Positions 1 to 8,584 of a stretch of DNA of 64,000 nucleotides are shown here, piece after piece. Position 1 is the stretch's first letter. Every line of letters starts with the position of its first letter. Where the stretch lies: the NCBI RefSeq assembly GCF_036699995.1, contig NZ_CP144906.1, forward strand, positions 853,501-917,500. The letters run 5' to 3'. The notes below the pieces were generated by a model. It saw only the letters and a program-made list of their open reading frames with translations. It did no database searches and was not told the DNA's origin. Made by a program: the position numbers and the translations under genes. The stretch comes from Clostridium beijerinckii. Lineage in GTDB: Bacteria; Bacillota; Clostridia; Clostridiales; Clostridiaceae.

Positions 1-203
1 TCAATGTTGGTTCAATGGCTCACTCTCCAGGTAAGGTTCAACCAAGCAAAGTTTTAGCTTTCAATCAAGAAGATATCGATATATTTAATAAGCTTAAACA
101 AGCTGGACTTACTTTTGATGTGCGTAAAGTACCAAATGATTCAAAAGCAAATATGGACGAAATACTTAAAAAAGCACAAGATGAATTAAAAAAATTAAAA
201 TAA
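1..203 (+). CDS. PTS mannose/fructose/sorbose-family IIAB (or IIB) component, C-terminal end only
   Basis: This is the last 66 codons of a gene cut by the left edge of the window; the frame is open from base 3. The visible peptide carries the end of a mannose-family IIB domain (NVGSMAHSPGK, then a VRKVPND segment and a lysine-rich tail). IIB takes phosphate from IIA and passes it to the sugar bound by the IIC/IID membrane pair, in the cytoplasm at the membrane. IIC and IID follow directly (35 bp to IIC), so this is the first or second gene of one operon. Whether IIA is fused upstream cannot be seen. The family is clear from context and sequence; the sugar is inferred to be mannose or glucose but is not shown by the sequence. 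Confidence 0.85.
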   Translation, partial: NVGSMAHSPGKVQPSKVLAFNQEDIDIFNKLKQAGLTFDVRKVPNDSKANMDEILKKAQDELKKLK

Positions 204-238
204 TCTAGTTATTTAGAGAAAAAGGAGGATTAATAACC

Positions 239-1045
239 ATGACTTTAAATATAGTTCAAATTATATTAGTCATTTTAATAGCATTTTTAGCTGGTGTAGA
301 AGGTATCTTAGATGAATTCCAATTTCACCAACCGATAATTGCTTGTACGTTAATTGGCTTGGTTACAGGTAATTTACTACCATGCTTAATCTTAGGTGGT
401 ACTCTTCAAATGATAGCCTTAGGTTGGGCAAATATTGGTGCTGCTGTAGCACCTGATGCAGCATTAGCCGCTGTTGCATCTGCAATCATTTTAGTTCTTG
501 GAGGTCAAGGTGAAGCAGGAGTTGCTTCAGCAATCGCTATTGCTGTTCCTTTAGCAGTTGCAGGATTATTATTAACAATTATTTGTCGTACACTTGCTAC
601 AGCGTTCGTACATTTTATGGATGCTGCTGCTAAAGAAGGAAATCTTAGAGCTATTGATATGTGGCAAATCGCTGCTATTTGTTTACAAGGTGTACGTATT
701 GCGATTCCATCAGCTTTAATATTAGCAATCGGTGCTGGTCCTATTAGTTCATTACTTGCTGCTATGCCTACTTGGTTAACTGGTGGTTTAGCAATTGGTG
801 GTGGAATGGTTGTAGCTGTTGGTTATGCAATGGTAATCAACATGATGGCTACAAAAGAAGTATGGCCATTCTTCGCAATTGGTTTTGTATTAGCAACTGT
901 TTCACAAATTACACTTATCGGACTTGGTGCAATAGGTGTAGCTTTAGCACTTCTTTACTTAGCACTTAGCAAACAAGGTGGCTCAGGTAATGGTGGAAGT
1001 TCAAATACTGGTGATCCTTTAGGGGATCTAATAGATAGATACTAA
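239..1045 (+). CDS. manY: PTS mannose/fructose/sorbose-family IIC component
   Basis: This 268-residue membrane protein is the usual length for mannose-family IIC. It is strongly hydrophobic with several membrane segments, and contains the family-like opening (LAGVEGILDEFQFHQPIIACTLIG) and the conserved GGTLQMIALGWANIGAAVAPD stretch near residues 55-80. IIC forms the sugar channel together with IID. The C-terminus ends in a glycine/serine-rich tail. The start is fixed by AAGGAGG upstream of the ATG. It lies 35 bp after the IIAB end and 19 bp before IID, so the three are one transcript. The symbol follows the E. coli mannose system; the substrate in this organism is inferred. Confidence 0.92.
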   Translation: MTLNIVQIILVILIAFLAGVEGILDEFQFHQPIIACTLIGLVTGNLLPCLILGGTLQMIALGWANIGAAVAPDAALAAVASAIILVLGGQGEAGVASAIAIAVPLAVAGLLLTIICRTLATAFVHFMDAAAKEGNLRAIDMWQIAAICLQGVRIAIPSALILAIGAGPISSLLAAMPTWLTGGLAIGGGMVVAVGYAMVINMMATKEVWPFFAIGFVLATVSQITLIGLGAIGVALALLYLALSKQGGSGNGGSSNTGDPLGDLIDRY

Positions 1046-1064
1046 GAAGGGAGAGGAAACGAAA

Positions 1065-1976
1065 ATGTCAAAAGAATTAAAATTAACAAAAAAAGACCGT
1101 ATTTCTGTTTGGTTCCGTTCATTTTTCCTTCAAGGTTCTTGGAACTATGAAAGAATGCAAAATGGTGGTTGGGCATTTGCAATGATTCCAGCAATCAGAA
1201 AATTATATAAGACTAAAGAAGAGAGAGCTGCAGCATTAGAACGTCACTTAGAGTTCTTTAACACTCACCCATATGTAGCTTCACCAGTTGTTGGTGTAAC
1301 ATTAGCTTTGGAAGAAGAACGTGCAAATGGTGCACCAATCGACAATGTAACTATTCAAGGTGTTAAGATTGGTATGATGGGACCTTTAGCTGGTATCGGA
1401 GATCCAGTTTTCTGGTTTACTGTAAGACCAATTTTAGGAGCATTAGCTGCTTCACTTGCTCTAGGTGGTAACATCCTTGGGCCAATTATATTCTTCTTCG
1501 CTTGGAATATTATCCGTATGGCATTTATGTGGTATACACAAGAGTTTGGTTACAAAGCAGGATCTCGTATTAGTGAAGATTTATCAGGTAATATGCTACA
1601 AGATATTACAAAAGGAGCATCTATCCTTGGTATGTTCATCTTAGGATCGTTAGTTAATAGATGGGTATCTGTTAAATTTGCACCAGTAGTATCATCTGTT
1701 AAATTAAGTGATGGTGCATTTATTGATTGGAGCAAACTTCCTGCTGGAGCAGAGGGTGTTAAGCAAGCTCTATTACAACAAGCATCTGGTATGTCATTAA
1801 CTGATACTAAGATTACAACACTACAAAATAACTTAGATTCATTAATTCCTGGATTCGTAGGATTATTAATTACACTTCTTTGTATGTGGTTACTTAAGAG
1901 GAAGGTATCTCCAATTATCATAATTCTTGGATTATTCATAATTGGTATTGTTTTCCACTTAATCGGTTTAATGTAG
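1065..1976 (+). CDS. manZ: PTS mannose/fructose/sorbose-family IID component
   Basis: This 303-residue protein matches mannose-family IID in length and motifs: an N-terminal RSFFLQGSWNYERMQNGG segment, the FFNTHPYVASPVVGVTLALEEE block and the KIGMMGPLAGIGDPVFW motif, followed by hydrophobic C-terminal segments. IID pairs with IIC in the membrane to move and phosphorylate the sugar. The start has a GAAGGGAGAGG ribosome binding site. A strong intrinsic terminator follows 13 bp after the stop, so the core PTS transcript ends here, although the DUF956 gene beyond is functionally linked in related bacteria. Confidence 0.93.
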   Translation: MSKELKLTKKDRISVWFRSFFLQGSWNYERMQNGGWAFAMIPAIRKLYKTKEERAAALERHLEFFNTHPYVASPVVGVTLALEEERANGAPIDNVTIQGVKIGMMGPLAGIGDPVFWFTVRPILGALAASLALGGNILGPIIFFFAWNIIRMAFMWYTQEFGYKAGSRISEDLSGNMLQDITKGASILGMFILGSLVNRWVSVKFAPVVSSVKLSDGAFIDWSKLPAGAEGVKQALLQQASGMSLTDTKITTLQNNLDSLIPGFVGLLITLLCMWLLKRKVSPIIIILGLFIIGIVFHLIGLM

Positions 1977-1989
1977 TACTTTTTTACTT

Positions 1990-2019
1990 AGCCTAGGCTT
2001 TTTAGCCTGGGCTTTTGTT
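1990..2019 (+). terminator. Intrinsic terminator of the mannose-type PTS operon
   Basis: AGCCTAGGCT pairs with AGCCTGGGCT (10 bp, one G-U) across a four-T loop, and a T-rich run follows. It directly follows the IID stop codon. Confidence 0.85.
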
Positions 2020-2129
2020 AACAATATTAATAGTGTCACTTTTAATAGACTTTGGAATAATTGATAAAAACATGTAAAGAATATATAATAAAAATAAATG
2101 TGTATATAAGTAGAAAAGAGGTAGATAGG

Positions 2130-2504
2130 ATGGTTGAGTCACTCAATACAAAGGTGGATCTAGCAATTGATGCAACATCTTTTGCTGGCGTTGCAGATTA
2201 CGGCAAGATTATGATAGGTGACAAAGGTTTTGAGTTCTATAATTCTCGTGATTATCGTAAATTTATTCAAATTCCTTGGGAAGAAGTTGACTATGTCATT
2301 GCATCTGTATTATTTAAAGGAAAATGGATTCCACGATATGCAATTCGAACGAAGAAAAATGGAACATATACTTTTTCTTCTAAAGAAGCAAAGAAAGTGC
2401 TTCGTGCTGTTCGAAATTATGTTGATCCAAATCATATGGTTTATTCATTAAGTTTTGTTGATGTAGTAAAAAGAGCGGTGAAATCGGTATTTAAGAAGAG
2501 TTGA
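2130..2504 (+). CDS. manO: DUF956 family protein (ManO-like), mannose PTS accessory
   Basis: This 124-residue protein looks like the DUF956 family, which is commonly encoded beside mannose PTS genes in Firmicutes and is called ManO in lactic acid bacteria. Visible family features are the N-terminal VDLAIDATSFAGVADYGKI segment, an IPWEEVDYVIASV strand and a FSSKEAKKVLRAVR helix. An upstream in-frame start at 2061 is less likely, because a ribosome binding site (AAAGAGGTAGATAGG) sits before the ATG chosen here. It lies after the PTS terminator, so it is expressed by read-through or from its own promoter in the short gap. A role in controlling the PTS is proposed in the literature for relatives; nothing in the sequence defines the mechanism. 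Confidence 0.82.
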   Translation: MVESLNTKVDLAIDATSFAGVADYGKIMIGDKGFEFYNSRDYRKFIQIPWEEVDYVIASVLFKGKWIPRYAIRTKKNGTYTFSSKEAKKVLRAVRNYVDPNHMVYSLSFVDVVKRAVKSVFKKS

Positions 2505-2623
2505 TGGACTAAAGAAATTGTGATTAAATTAGGTGAAAAATAATTTGATTTTGGCTAGTAGTTGAAAGTATTAAATAGAAAAGTGAAAAATTTTCAAATG
2601 AATGGATTGAATTTTAGGATAAG

Positions 2624-2658
2624 ACTAGATTAGTATTAATATTAATCTAGTTTTTTTT
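2624..2658 (+). terminator. Intrinsic terminator after the DUF956 gene
   Basis: ACTAGATTA and TAATCTAGT form a 9-bp stem with a 10-base AT loop, followed by eight T residues. It separates the PTS region from the two-component locus. Confidence 0.8.
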
Positions 2659-2741
2659 GTTGAGCAGAAAATATTTGTAACATAATTGTATCGTATTTGT
2701 AAAATCTATATATCGAAGTGATATTTAAGAATAATTTAAGT

Positions 2742-2747
2742 TATAAT
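2742..2747 (+). promoter_or_regulatory. Probable -10 element for the two-component operon
   Basis: A perfect TATAAT lies 22 bp before the ATG of the response regulator gene. No convincing -35 box is present at the right distance, so the promoter may need an activator, possibly the response regulator itself (inference). The implied leader is very short and just covers the AAGGAGGAGG ribosome binding site. Confidence 0.45.
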
Positions 2748-2768
2748 GGGTGAAAAGGAGGAGGAATT

Positions 2769-3467
2769 ATGGCTCAAAAAAGAATTTTGATCATTGAAGA
2801 TGAAGATTCCATATCAGATTTAATTTCATTATATCTTGAAAAAGAAAATTTTATTACTACAGTATCTAATACTGGCCAGGATGGCATTGAGCTTGTAGAT
2901 AGATTTAAACCTGATTTAATACTACTTGATTTAATGCTTCCAGACATAAGTGGATTTGAAGTATGTAAAAAAATTTCCAGCAAATATATTATACCTATCA
3001 TTATGATTACTGCTAAGTCTGATACTATAGATAAAATATTGGGCATGGAGCTTGGAGCAGATGACTATATTACAAAACCTTTTGATATAAGAGAGGTAAT
3101 TGTTAGGATAAAGACTGTTTTCAGAAGGATAGATCTAATAGCTGAGGCCTCAGAAGCTAATAATTCTAGTGTAATAAAGCTGAGTAATGGGATTGAAATA
3201 TATGAAGAAAGTTATGAAATTTTAAAAAATAATGAAAAAATAGAATTTACTAATAGGGAATATAGTTTATTATTATTCTTGGCTAAAAACAAAGGAAAAG
3301 TTATTTCTAGAGAGGAATTATTGGATAAAGTGTGGGGATATGATTTCATTGGAGACAGCAGAACTGTAGATATTCATATTCAAAGAATAAGGAAAAAATT
3401 AGATGAAACAAAAGGTGTATCTGTGATTGAAACTGTCTTTGGAGTTGGATACAAATTAATAGGATGA
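2769..3467 (+). CDS. OmpR/PhoB-family response regulator
   Basis: This 232-residue DNA-binding regulator has an N-terminal receiver domain (about 1-120) with the acidic pocket IEDED near residue 10, phospho-acceptor Asp54 in LILLDLMLPD and the ITAKSD lysine near residue 104. A C-terminal winged-helix domain (about 135-230) carries the FTNREYSLLLFLAKNKGKVISREEL and SRTVDIHIQRIRKKL signatures. It would be phosphorylated by the kinase encoded 10 bp downstream and bind promoters as a dimer. The start follows AAAAGGAGGAGG. The pathway controlled is unknown, but two putative cell-surface proteins follow in the same direction, so a cell-envelope signal is a fair guess. Confidence 0.93.
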   Translation: MAQKRILIIEDEDSISDLISLYLEKENFITTVSNTGQDGIELVDRFKPDLILLDLMLPDISGFEVCKKISSKYIIPIIMITAKSDTIDKILGMELGADDYITKPFDIREVIVRIKTVFRRIDLIAEASEANNSSVIKLSNGIEIYEESYEILKNNEKIEFTNREYSLLLFLAKNKGKVISREELLDKVWGYDFIGDSRTVDIHIQRIRKKLDETKGVSVIETVFGVGYKLIG

Positions 3468-3477
3468 GGAAGCTATT

Positions 3478-4941
3478 ATGAAAAATTCAATACAATCGAA
3501 AATTTTAATTTCATTTTCTATTATTATATATATAGGTCTTTCTATACTTCTTTTTGCTTCCTATAAACTTACTGAGCAAAATGATAATAACATAGTTTAC
3601 GCTGATATGATTGAAGCAAAAAAAAATATGGATCAATATTTAAGACAATACTTTTTAATTAATAATATTGATTTTAATGAGGCTTCAATAATAGCAAATG
3701 CTAATGATATATCAGTGCAATTGAGTTCAATCGTTGGAGACAATGCGGAGATCTATAATTTAAATGGTAATGAAATATCGCATAATTCAGAGAAAAATAA
3801 TATAGAGAATGATAATAATAAAGATTTAACTGATGCAATGAACGGGAAAATCAGCTATGTTACAACCTTTTACGGGGATAAGGCCAAGGTTAGCTTATCG
3901 TATCCCATAGAGGTAGATGAAAATTATATTGGAATTCTAAGATACACAAAAGATTATACACAACTTTTCAATAGTACTAAAAGATTTAGATATGTTATTA
4001 ATATTCTTGTTATAGTAATTTTTAGTATGGTATTCATAGCAGCAGCTATCATATCAAGAAGAATTACTAAACCTATTAAAAAACTTGAAGAGATTACGGA
4101 AGAGATATCAAATGGTAATTTTGACATTAACATAGATGTAAATTCGGATGATGAAATAGGGGATTTGGCAAAAAGATTTAAAATGATGGTAAAAAAAATA
4201 GAAGAACAGATAGAAATTATACGAGGAGATAGAGACATGTTAAAGGAATTGCAAGCTCAGAATAAAATTTTCTTTGATAATGTAACACATGAGCTTAAGA
4301 CTCCGATTACTGTAATCATGGGATATGCACAGGCTATACAAGATAATGAGATCACTAATAAGAAATTATTCGATAAATCAATTGCTTATATCTTTAATGA
4401 AAGTAAAAGATTAAATAATATGGTGGTGGAATTATTAGAACTTTCGAAAACTTCCTCAACAAATTTTAGTTATCACTTTGAAAATGTTGATATTTCTGAA
4501 CTTATAAGAATGACTACTGATGAAATGAAGATTAAAGGGAAAAAATATAATATTAATATTTGCTGTAGTGTAATGGATAATCTTTTGTTAAAGGGTGACA
4601 GAGAAAGATTAAAGGAAGTTCTGATTAATCTTATCGATAATTCAATAAAATATGGAAAGGTGAATTCTAAAGTTGAGGTAAGTGCTTATAAAGAGAGTAA
4701 TACCATTCTTATAAGAGTTAAGGATGAGGGAGAGGGGATCTCGGAAGAAAATATTGAAAAACTGTTTGAGCCTTTTTATAGAGCATCAAAAAAGATTTCC
4801 AGAGAATTAGGCAGTGCAGGACTTGGGTTAACTATAGTCAAAAGCATTATTGAAAAACATGGAGGAAATATTGAGGTTAAAAGCAAGATAAATGAAGGCA
4901 CCGAAGTAATTATAAGATTTGAGGAGCATGAGTTATGCTAA
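3478..4941 (+). CDS. Sensor histidine kinase
   Basis: This 487-residue membrane kinase has two transmembrane segments (about 8-28 and 171-191) framing an extracellular sensor domain of about 140 residues. A HAMP linker (about 192-245) follows, then a HisKA helix with phospho-acceptor His271 in NVTHELKTP and an ATPase domain with N box (LINLIDNSIKYG), G1 (DEGEGIS), F box (LFEPFYRAS) and G2 (GSAGLGLTIV). All catalytic motifs are intact. The extracellular domain has no family I can name. It is translated after GATGAGG, 10 bp behind the response regulator, and its last codons overlap the start of the next gene by 7 bp, so the three are translationally coupled. Confidence 0.93.
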   Translation: MKNSIQSKILISFSIIIYIGLSILLFASYKLTEQNDNNIVYADMIEAKKNMDQYLRQYFLINNIDFNEASIIANANDISVQLSSIVGDNAEIYNLNGNEISHNSEKNNIENDNNKDLTDAMNGKISYVTTFYGDKAKVSLSYPIEVDENYIGILRYTKDYTQLFNSTKRFRYVINILVIVIFSMVFIAAAIISRRITKPIKKLEEITEEISNGNFDINIDVNSDDEIGDLAKRFKMMVKKIEEQIEIIRGDRDMLKELQAQNKIFFDNVTHELKTPITVIMGYAQAIQDNEITNKKLFDKSIAYIFNESKRLNNMVVELLELSKTSSTNFSYHFENVDISELIRMTTDEMKIKGKKYNINICCSVMDNLLLKGDRERLKEVLINLIDNSIKYGKVNSKVEVSAYKESNTILIRVKDEGEGISEENIEKLFEPFYRASKKISRELGSAGLGLTIVKSIIEKHGGNIEVKSKINEGTEVIIRFEEHELC

Positions 4942-6185
4942 AGTTTAATGATTTTAAAAAGCTAAGAAATTCTTTCTCATTATTTATAACTTTATGCATT
5001 TTTATCTTTGGTTTTTATATGATAGGATTTATTTGCATGAAGAATAGTAACACAACAAATCCCGTGATAATAGAAAAAGATCTGTTTACGGATTCTAACT
5101 TAAATAAGAGAGTTCAGGACTTTGTAATAAGTCATGTTGAACAAATAAAGATTCCTAATATTTATTATAACAAGTATGACTATATTGATAATCATCTAAT
5201 GGAAGCCATGGTATATGATTCAGAAACGGGAATGCCAGAATTAAGCATCTTTGATAAAAATAATAGTAATATTTCTTATTTGAATAATAATATGGATTCC
5301 TCCTATATGGGAAAGATGAATGCAGCTTATACTTTTGAACAAAAAATAATGATGAATCTGTATAGTGATACCAGCAGTAATTATAATGAATTTCATCAAG
5401 ATATATCTCCAGATGGACAGAAAATATTAGAACTCTTTGCAAATGATGACTATACCATTGGAACTAAACTATATGATGTTGCACTTAAAGAAGAAACATC
5501 TACTTATGATGAAGCTTTTCCTGTATGCTGGCTTCCAGATAGCAGTGGATTTGTAGGGGTAGATGACTATTTATTTATACAAAGTGTAAAAAGCGTAGAA
5601 AGAAAAAATTTGTTAAAGGTAGATGAGATTATAGGTAAAACTACTGACGAGGCATCAGAAAAGAGAAACTTTGCTTTAGAAAATTTAACTGGGGGCATTG
5701 ATCTTAAGGTATCTAAAGATGGGAAGTATGCATACATTTTTTCAAGAAACACAGAGGAAAACAATTTGACTAACTTATTTAGTGTGAATCTAGAGGATGG
5801 GACTTTTACCAAGACAGATGTGCAAGGGATAATTAATAATATGGTATCTTTATCTTCAGATACGTTATTGATACAAGGTAAAATAAGCGGAAAAACTGGG
5901 ACTTTTTTATATAATATAAAGGAAAATGACTTTAAAAACATTCTTAGGGAAGAAGCATTAAGCATTCAGGTATCTCCTGATGGAGAAAAAATAGCCTATA
6001 CTGTACAAAACGGTGATACAAGAGATATACATATGGCTTATATAAATTCTGATAATATTAGTAATGACGAAGTGATTTATACGGATCGTAACTATATATC
6101 TACAATAAGATGGACTAGAGACAGCAGAAGGTTGTCATGTATAGTAAATAACATAATATATGAATTTTCTTTCAAGAATATGTGA
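4935..6185 (+). CDS. Membrane-anchored extracytoplasmic protein with propeller-like repeats, third gene of two-component operon
   Basis: This 416-residue protein has one N-terminal membrane segment (about 15-33) and a large outer domain. The outer part contains TolB/PD40-like beta-propeller motifs: SPDGQKILELF near residue 155, WLPDSSGFVGV near 198, SKDGKYAYIFSR near 258, SPDGEKIAYTV near 348 and WTRDSRRLSCIV near 395. Such folds usually bind proteins or peptides. Its ATG lies inside the last codons of the kinase gene (7-bp overlap). It may therefore act as an accessory sensor or a surface target of the kinase (inference). I do not recognise a named family, and no catalytic residues are evident. 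Confidence 0.75.
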   Translation: MLKFNDFKKLRNSFSLFITLCIFIFGFYMIGFICMKNSNTTNPVIIEKDLFTDSNLNKRVQDFVISHVEQIKIPNIYYNKYDYIDNHLMEAMVYDSETGMPELSIFDKNNSNISYLNNNMDSSYMGKMNAAYTFEQKIMMNLYSDTSSNYNEFHQDISPDGQKILELFANDDYTIGTKLYDVALKEETSTYDEAFPVCWLPDSSGFVGVDDYLFIQSVKSVERKNLLKVDEIIGKTTDEASEKRNFALENLTGGIDLKVSKDGKYAYIFSRNTEENNLTNLFSVNLEDGTFTKTDVQGIINNMVSLSSDTLLIQGKISGKTGTFLYNIKENDFKNILREEALSIQVSPDGEKIAYTVQNGDTRDIHMAYINSDNISNDEVIYTDRNYISTIRWTRDSRRLSCIVNNIIYEFSFKNM

Positions 6186-6402
6186 TATTGTAATAAGAAA
6201 TAATGATTAAACAGTTTGTTTACAAATCTGAAATAACTGTCATTATCTCTGAAATATATGGGAGCTATAATAGAAGTATGGAATAGAACTTAACTCTTAT
6301 TAGATAAGATTAAAAAAAAGATAACTCACATGTGTGATAATATTAAGAAGAAATTTAGAGTTAAGATTATTCTAAATAAAATTATTAAGGAGATTATTTA
6401 TC

Positions 6403-7215
6403 ATGAAAAAAACAATGATAGTAGCTGCTATTGCTGCAGTGATGGTTACTTCAATTTCAAGTTATGCTGCAACTAATATTAATCAAAAGGCTTCAAATGA
6501 AAGTACACAAAACTTGGCAGTAGAGTCTAATGGTGTAGAAGTCACAAACAATCAAGAGAAGTCTAATGGGAACATAGAATATACAAAAATAACATATACT
6601 ACGGAAAAAGACGGGTTATCTGACATTACTGAAACTTGGGTGAATCCAAAGACTTTTGATTTTAGACAGGATATAAAAAGATCAGGTGCTGTAAGTGAAA
6701 GTGAAGTACAGAAGAATGATGACGCGAAAAAAGATGCAGAAAAAAAGAAGGCAGCAGTAGCTGATAGCCCAAAGTACACAAGTACTTATATTGAAAATAG
6801 TGGAAAACACGTAGCAAATATAATAAGAGATGATAATGGAAATTCAGTAAAAGGTAATGAATATGATGTAACTCAAAAAGAGGCGGATTCTGAGGTACAA
6901 ATTATACAAAAGAATCAAACATTTGCTGCTATGAAGTCATTATATGCTAATCCAGCAGATTGGAAAGATGAAGGTACAGAGACTACTTCAGACGGGAAAG
7001 TATTAAAGAAAATTTCATCTGGGGACAAAAATGGAGAGGAAATGCATCTTCTTTATCTTAATGAAGATGGCCTTCCAGTTAAATCAGAATTATATATGAA
7101 TGGACAACTTGCTGGAGTGGGTACTATGGAATATAAGCTTATTCAAGATGATGGAAAGATTTTTGATACAAGTGGAGTACAATTACAGCCGCTTAATATA
7201 GAGCAAAGTAAATAA
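6403..7215 (+). CDS. Secreted protein of unknown function
   Basis: This 270-residue protein has a clear Sec signal peptide (basic MKK, hydrophobic core, likely cleavage after SSYA near residue 22). The mature part holds a charged lysine-rich stretch (KKDAEKKKAAV, about 110-120) and a C-terminal domain with short beta-rich lines such as EMHLLYLNEDGLPVKSEL. That pattern faintly recalls LolA/LppX-type or sigma-regulator folds, but no family can be named. It starts after TAAGGAGAT, 217 bp downstream of the propeller gene, so it may have its own promoter. Its position and a hairpin terminator downstream suggest it is an end member or a regulated target of the two-component locus (inference). Confidence 0.75.
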   Translation: MKKTMIVAAIAAVMVTSISSYAATNINQKASNESTQNLAVESNGVEVTNNQEKSNGNIEYTKITYTTEKDGLSDITETWVNPKTFDFRQDIKRSGAVSESEVQKNDDAKKDAEKKKAAVADSPKYTSTYIENSGKHVANIIRDDNGNSVKGNEYDVTQKEADSEVQIIQKNQTFAAMKSLYANPADWKDEGTETTSDGKVLKKISSGDKNGEEMHLLYLNEDGLPVKSELYMNGQLAGVGTMEYKLIQDDGKIFDTSGVQLQPLNIEQSK

Positions 7216-7334
7216 GAAAATCTATATAAAGACTATCAAATATTATTAATTAATAAAAATAAATTTATAATGAAAACATAATATGTGCCGGATTCCAAAT
7301 GTTATGTATCTCCTTTACCATGACCATGAAACCT

Positions 7335-7389
7335 ACGACCATTTGCATGTGGCTTAAATAGCTGCTTACAAGTGGTCGTGTTTTTTTAT
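7335..7389 (+). terminator. Long intrinsic terminator after the secreted-protein gene
   Basis: ACGACCATTT pairs with AAGTGGTCGT across an inner stem (GTGGCT with AGCTGC) and is followed by seven T residues. It lies 120 bp after the stop codon and ends transcription before a convergent gene. Confidence 0.75.
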
Positions 7390-7449
7390 TGTAGCTCTAT
7401 TTATAATGAATTTTAATTAGATAATAATATTTGTTTTAATTTTATAGTA

Positions 7450-8244
7450 TTACTGATTTATAAAAGTAACCTCTAATGGATCTTTATCAACTAATCTTGG
7501 ATAAGTATATTTAGGATATCCCACCATAATAGCACCAGTGATTTTCTTATTTTCAGGGATGTTAAATAATTTAAGTAATGGAGAATTATCTTTCATAGCA
7601 ATTCTTTCAAACATCCCCGCCCAACATGATCCTAAGCCTAGTGTTGGCGCATATAGCTCCAAATATGTTAATGAAAGAATTGAATTTTCTCTTCCTCGTG
7701 GAAAGTTTGAATTAGCAGTTGCTAGGACAAGGCTAGATGCTCCACGCAAAATTGTATCAATTCCTTTTTCACGGTATGGCTTTGTAAATTCACTCGATAC
7801 ATTATCCTTTTCAAATTCTTCAATGACAATTTTAACAGCTTTATCAAGTATTTTTCTATCATCAATGATAGTATAAGATATTCCTTGAAGATTATGTCCA
7901 CTAGGAGCAAAATGTGCAATATTCACAAGATCTATTAATTTTTCTCTTTGGACAGGAGTTTCTTTATATGAACGGATTGAACGCCTTGAACGAAGAAAGT
8001 TTTCTGCTTCCTCAGGACTTAGTTTTGGAAATTTTTTCGAGCTGGTTTGATTGGCTAATGGTGTTTTTATATTATCAATTGCTTTCATTGGGCATATAGC
8101 TACACAATGACCACAGGAAATACACTCATCACCGCAAATTTCTTTAGGTCCATTTTCACTAAGTTCTAATACACGTTCTGGGCACTCATTTACGCACAAA
8201 CCACATTTAATACATTTATCTTGATTTACAGTTATCAAATTCAT
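7450..8244 (-). CDS. Ferredoxin-nitroreductase fusion protein
   Basis: This 264-residue protein has two N-terminal 4Fe-4S ferredoxin motifs (CIKCGLCVNECP and CISCGHCVAICP, residues about 10-55) and a C-terminal nitroreductase-family FMN domain starting near 85 with RSRRSIRSYKE. The family uses FMN to reduce nitro, quinone or similar substrates; the fused clusters suggest electrons from ferredoxin-type donors, as is common in clostridia. A longer reading frame begins at 8271, but the sequence AAAGGAG lies inside it just before the inner ATG, which is therefore chosen. It stands alone, convergent with the secreted-protein gene. The natural substrate is unknown. Confidence 0.9.
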   Translation of the reverse strand: MNLITVNQDKCIKCGLCVNECPERVLELSENGPKEICGDECISCGHCVAICPMKAIDNIKTPLANQTSSKKFPKLSPEEAENFLRSRRSIRSYKETPVQREKLIDLVNIAHFAPSGHNLQGISYTIIDDRKILDKAVKIVIEEFEKDNVSSEFTKPYREKGIDTILRGASSLVLATANSNFPRGRENSILSLTYLELYAPTLGLGSCWAGMFERIAMKDNSPLLKLFNIPENKKITGAIMVGYPKYTYPRLVDKDPLEVTFINQ

Positions 8245-8584
8245 TTTTATCTTCTCCTTTACTTTAAACATATTCAGCTAAATAATAAGGTTTATTTAAT
8301 AGGTATCATTGTATTAAAGATATATATAGATTTCCAATTTAAGAATTCAATTTATTAGATGAACATATTTATAAAGCTTCTAAAATTTTAAGTTTATATC
8401 TTCACTAGAAATCATAAATATAATGAAAGTAAATTCTTTTTAATCCATTATACAATTAAAGAATTCTTTTAAATAGATGATAAATTATCATAGGATAAAT
8501 AGTCATGGCAGTATTACTACTAAATAATTTTTTTAGGAATATCAGCTTGTTATTTTTGTATTATATTTTGAAGCATTTCACAAA
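8245..8584. other. Intergenic stretch with a perfect 15-base palindrome
   Basis: No gene is seen in these 340 bases between two minus-strand genes. The only structure noted is ATGATAAATTATCAT (8477-8491), a perfect palindrome around a central A/T. It shares its TTATCAT half with another palindrome at 9898-9912 on the far side of the MFS gene. It could be an operator for the upstream gene or part of a weak terminator; no T-run supports the latter. Confidence 0.35.

Noticed and set aside
1550..1939. A 129-codon minus-strand frame inside the IID gene
   Set aside because: It is a shadow of the strongly supported IID coding frame and has no family features.
7321..7389. The CCATGACCATG...GGTCGTG leader-like hairpin as a riboswitch or small RNA
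   Set aside because: It lies downstream of a gene, is followed by a T-run and has a convergent neighbour, so a terminator is the simpler reading.
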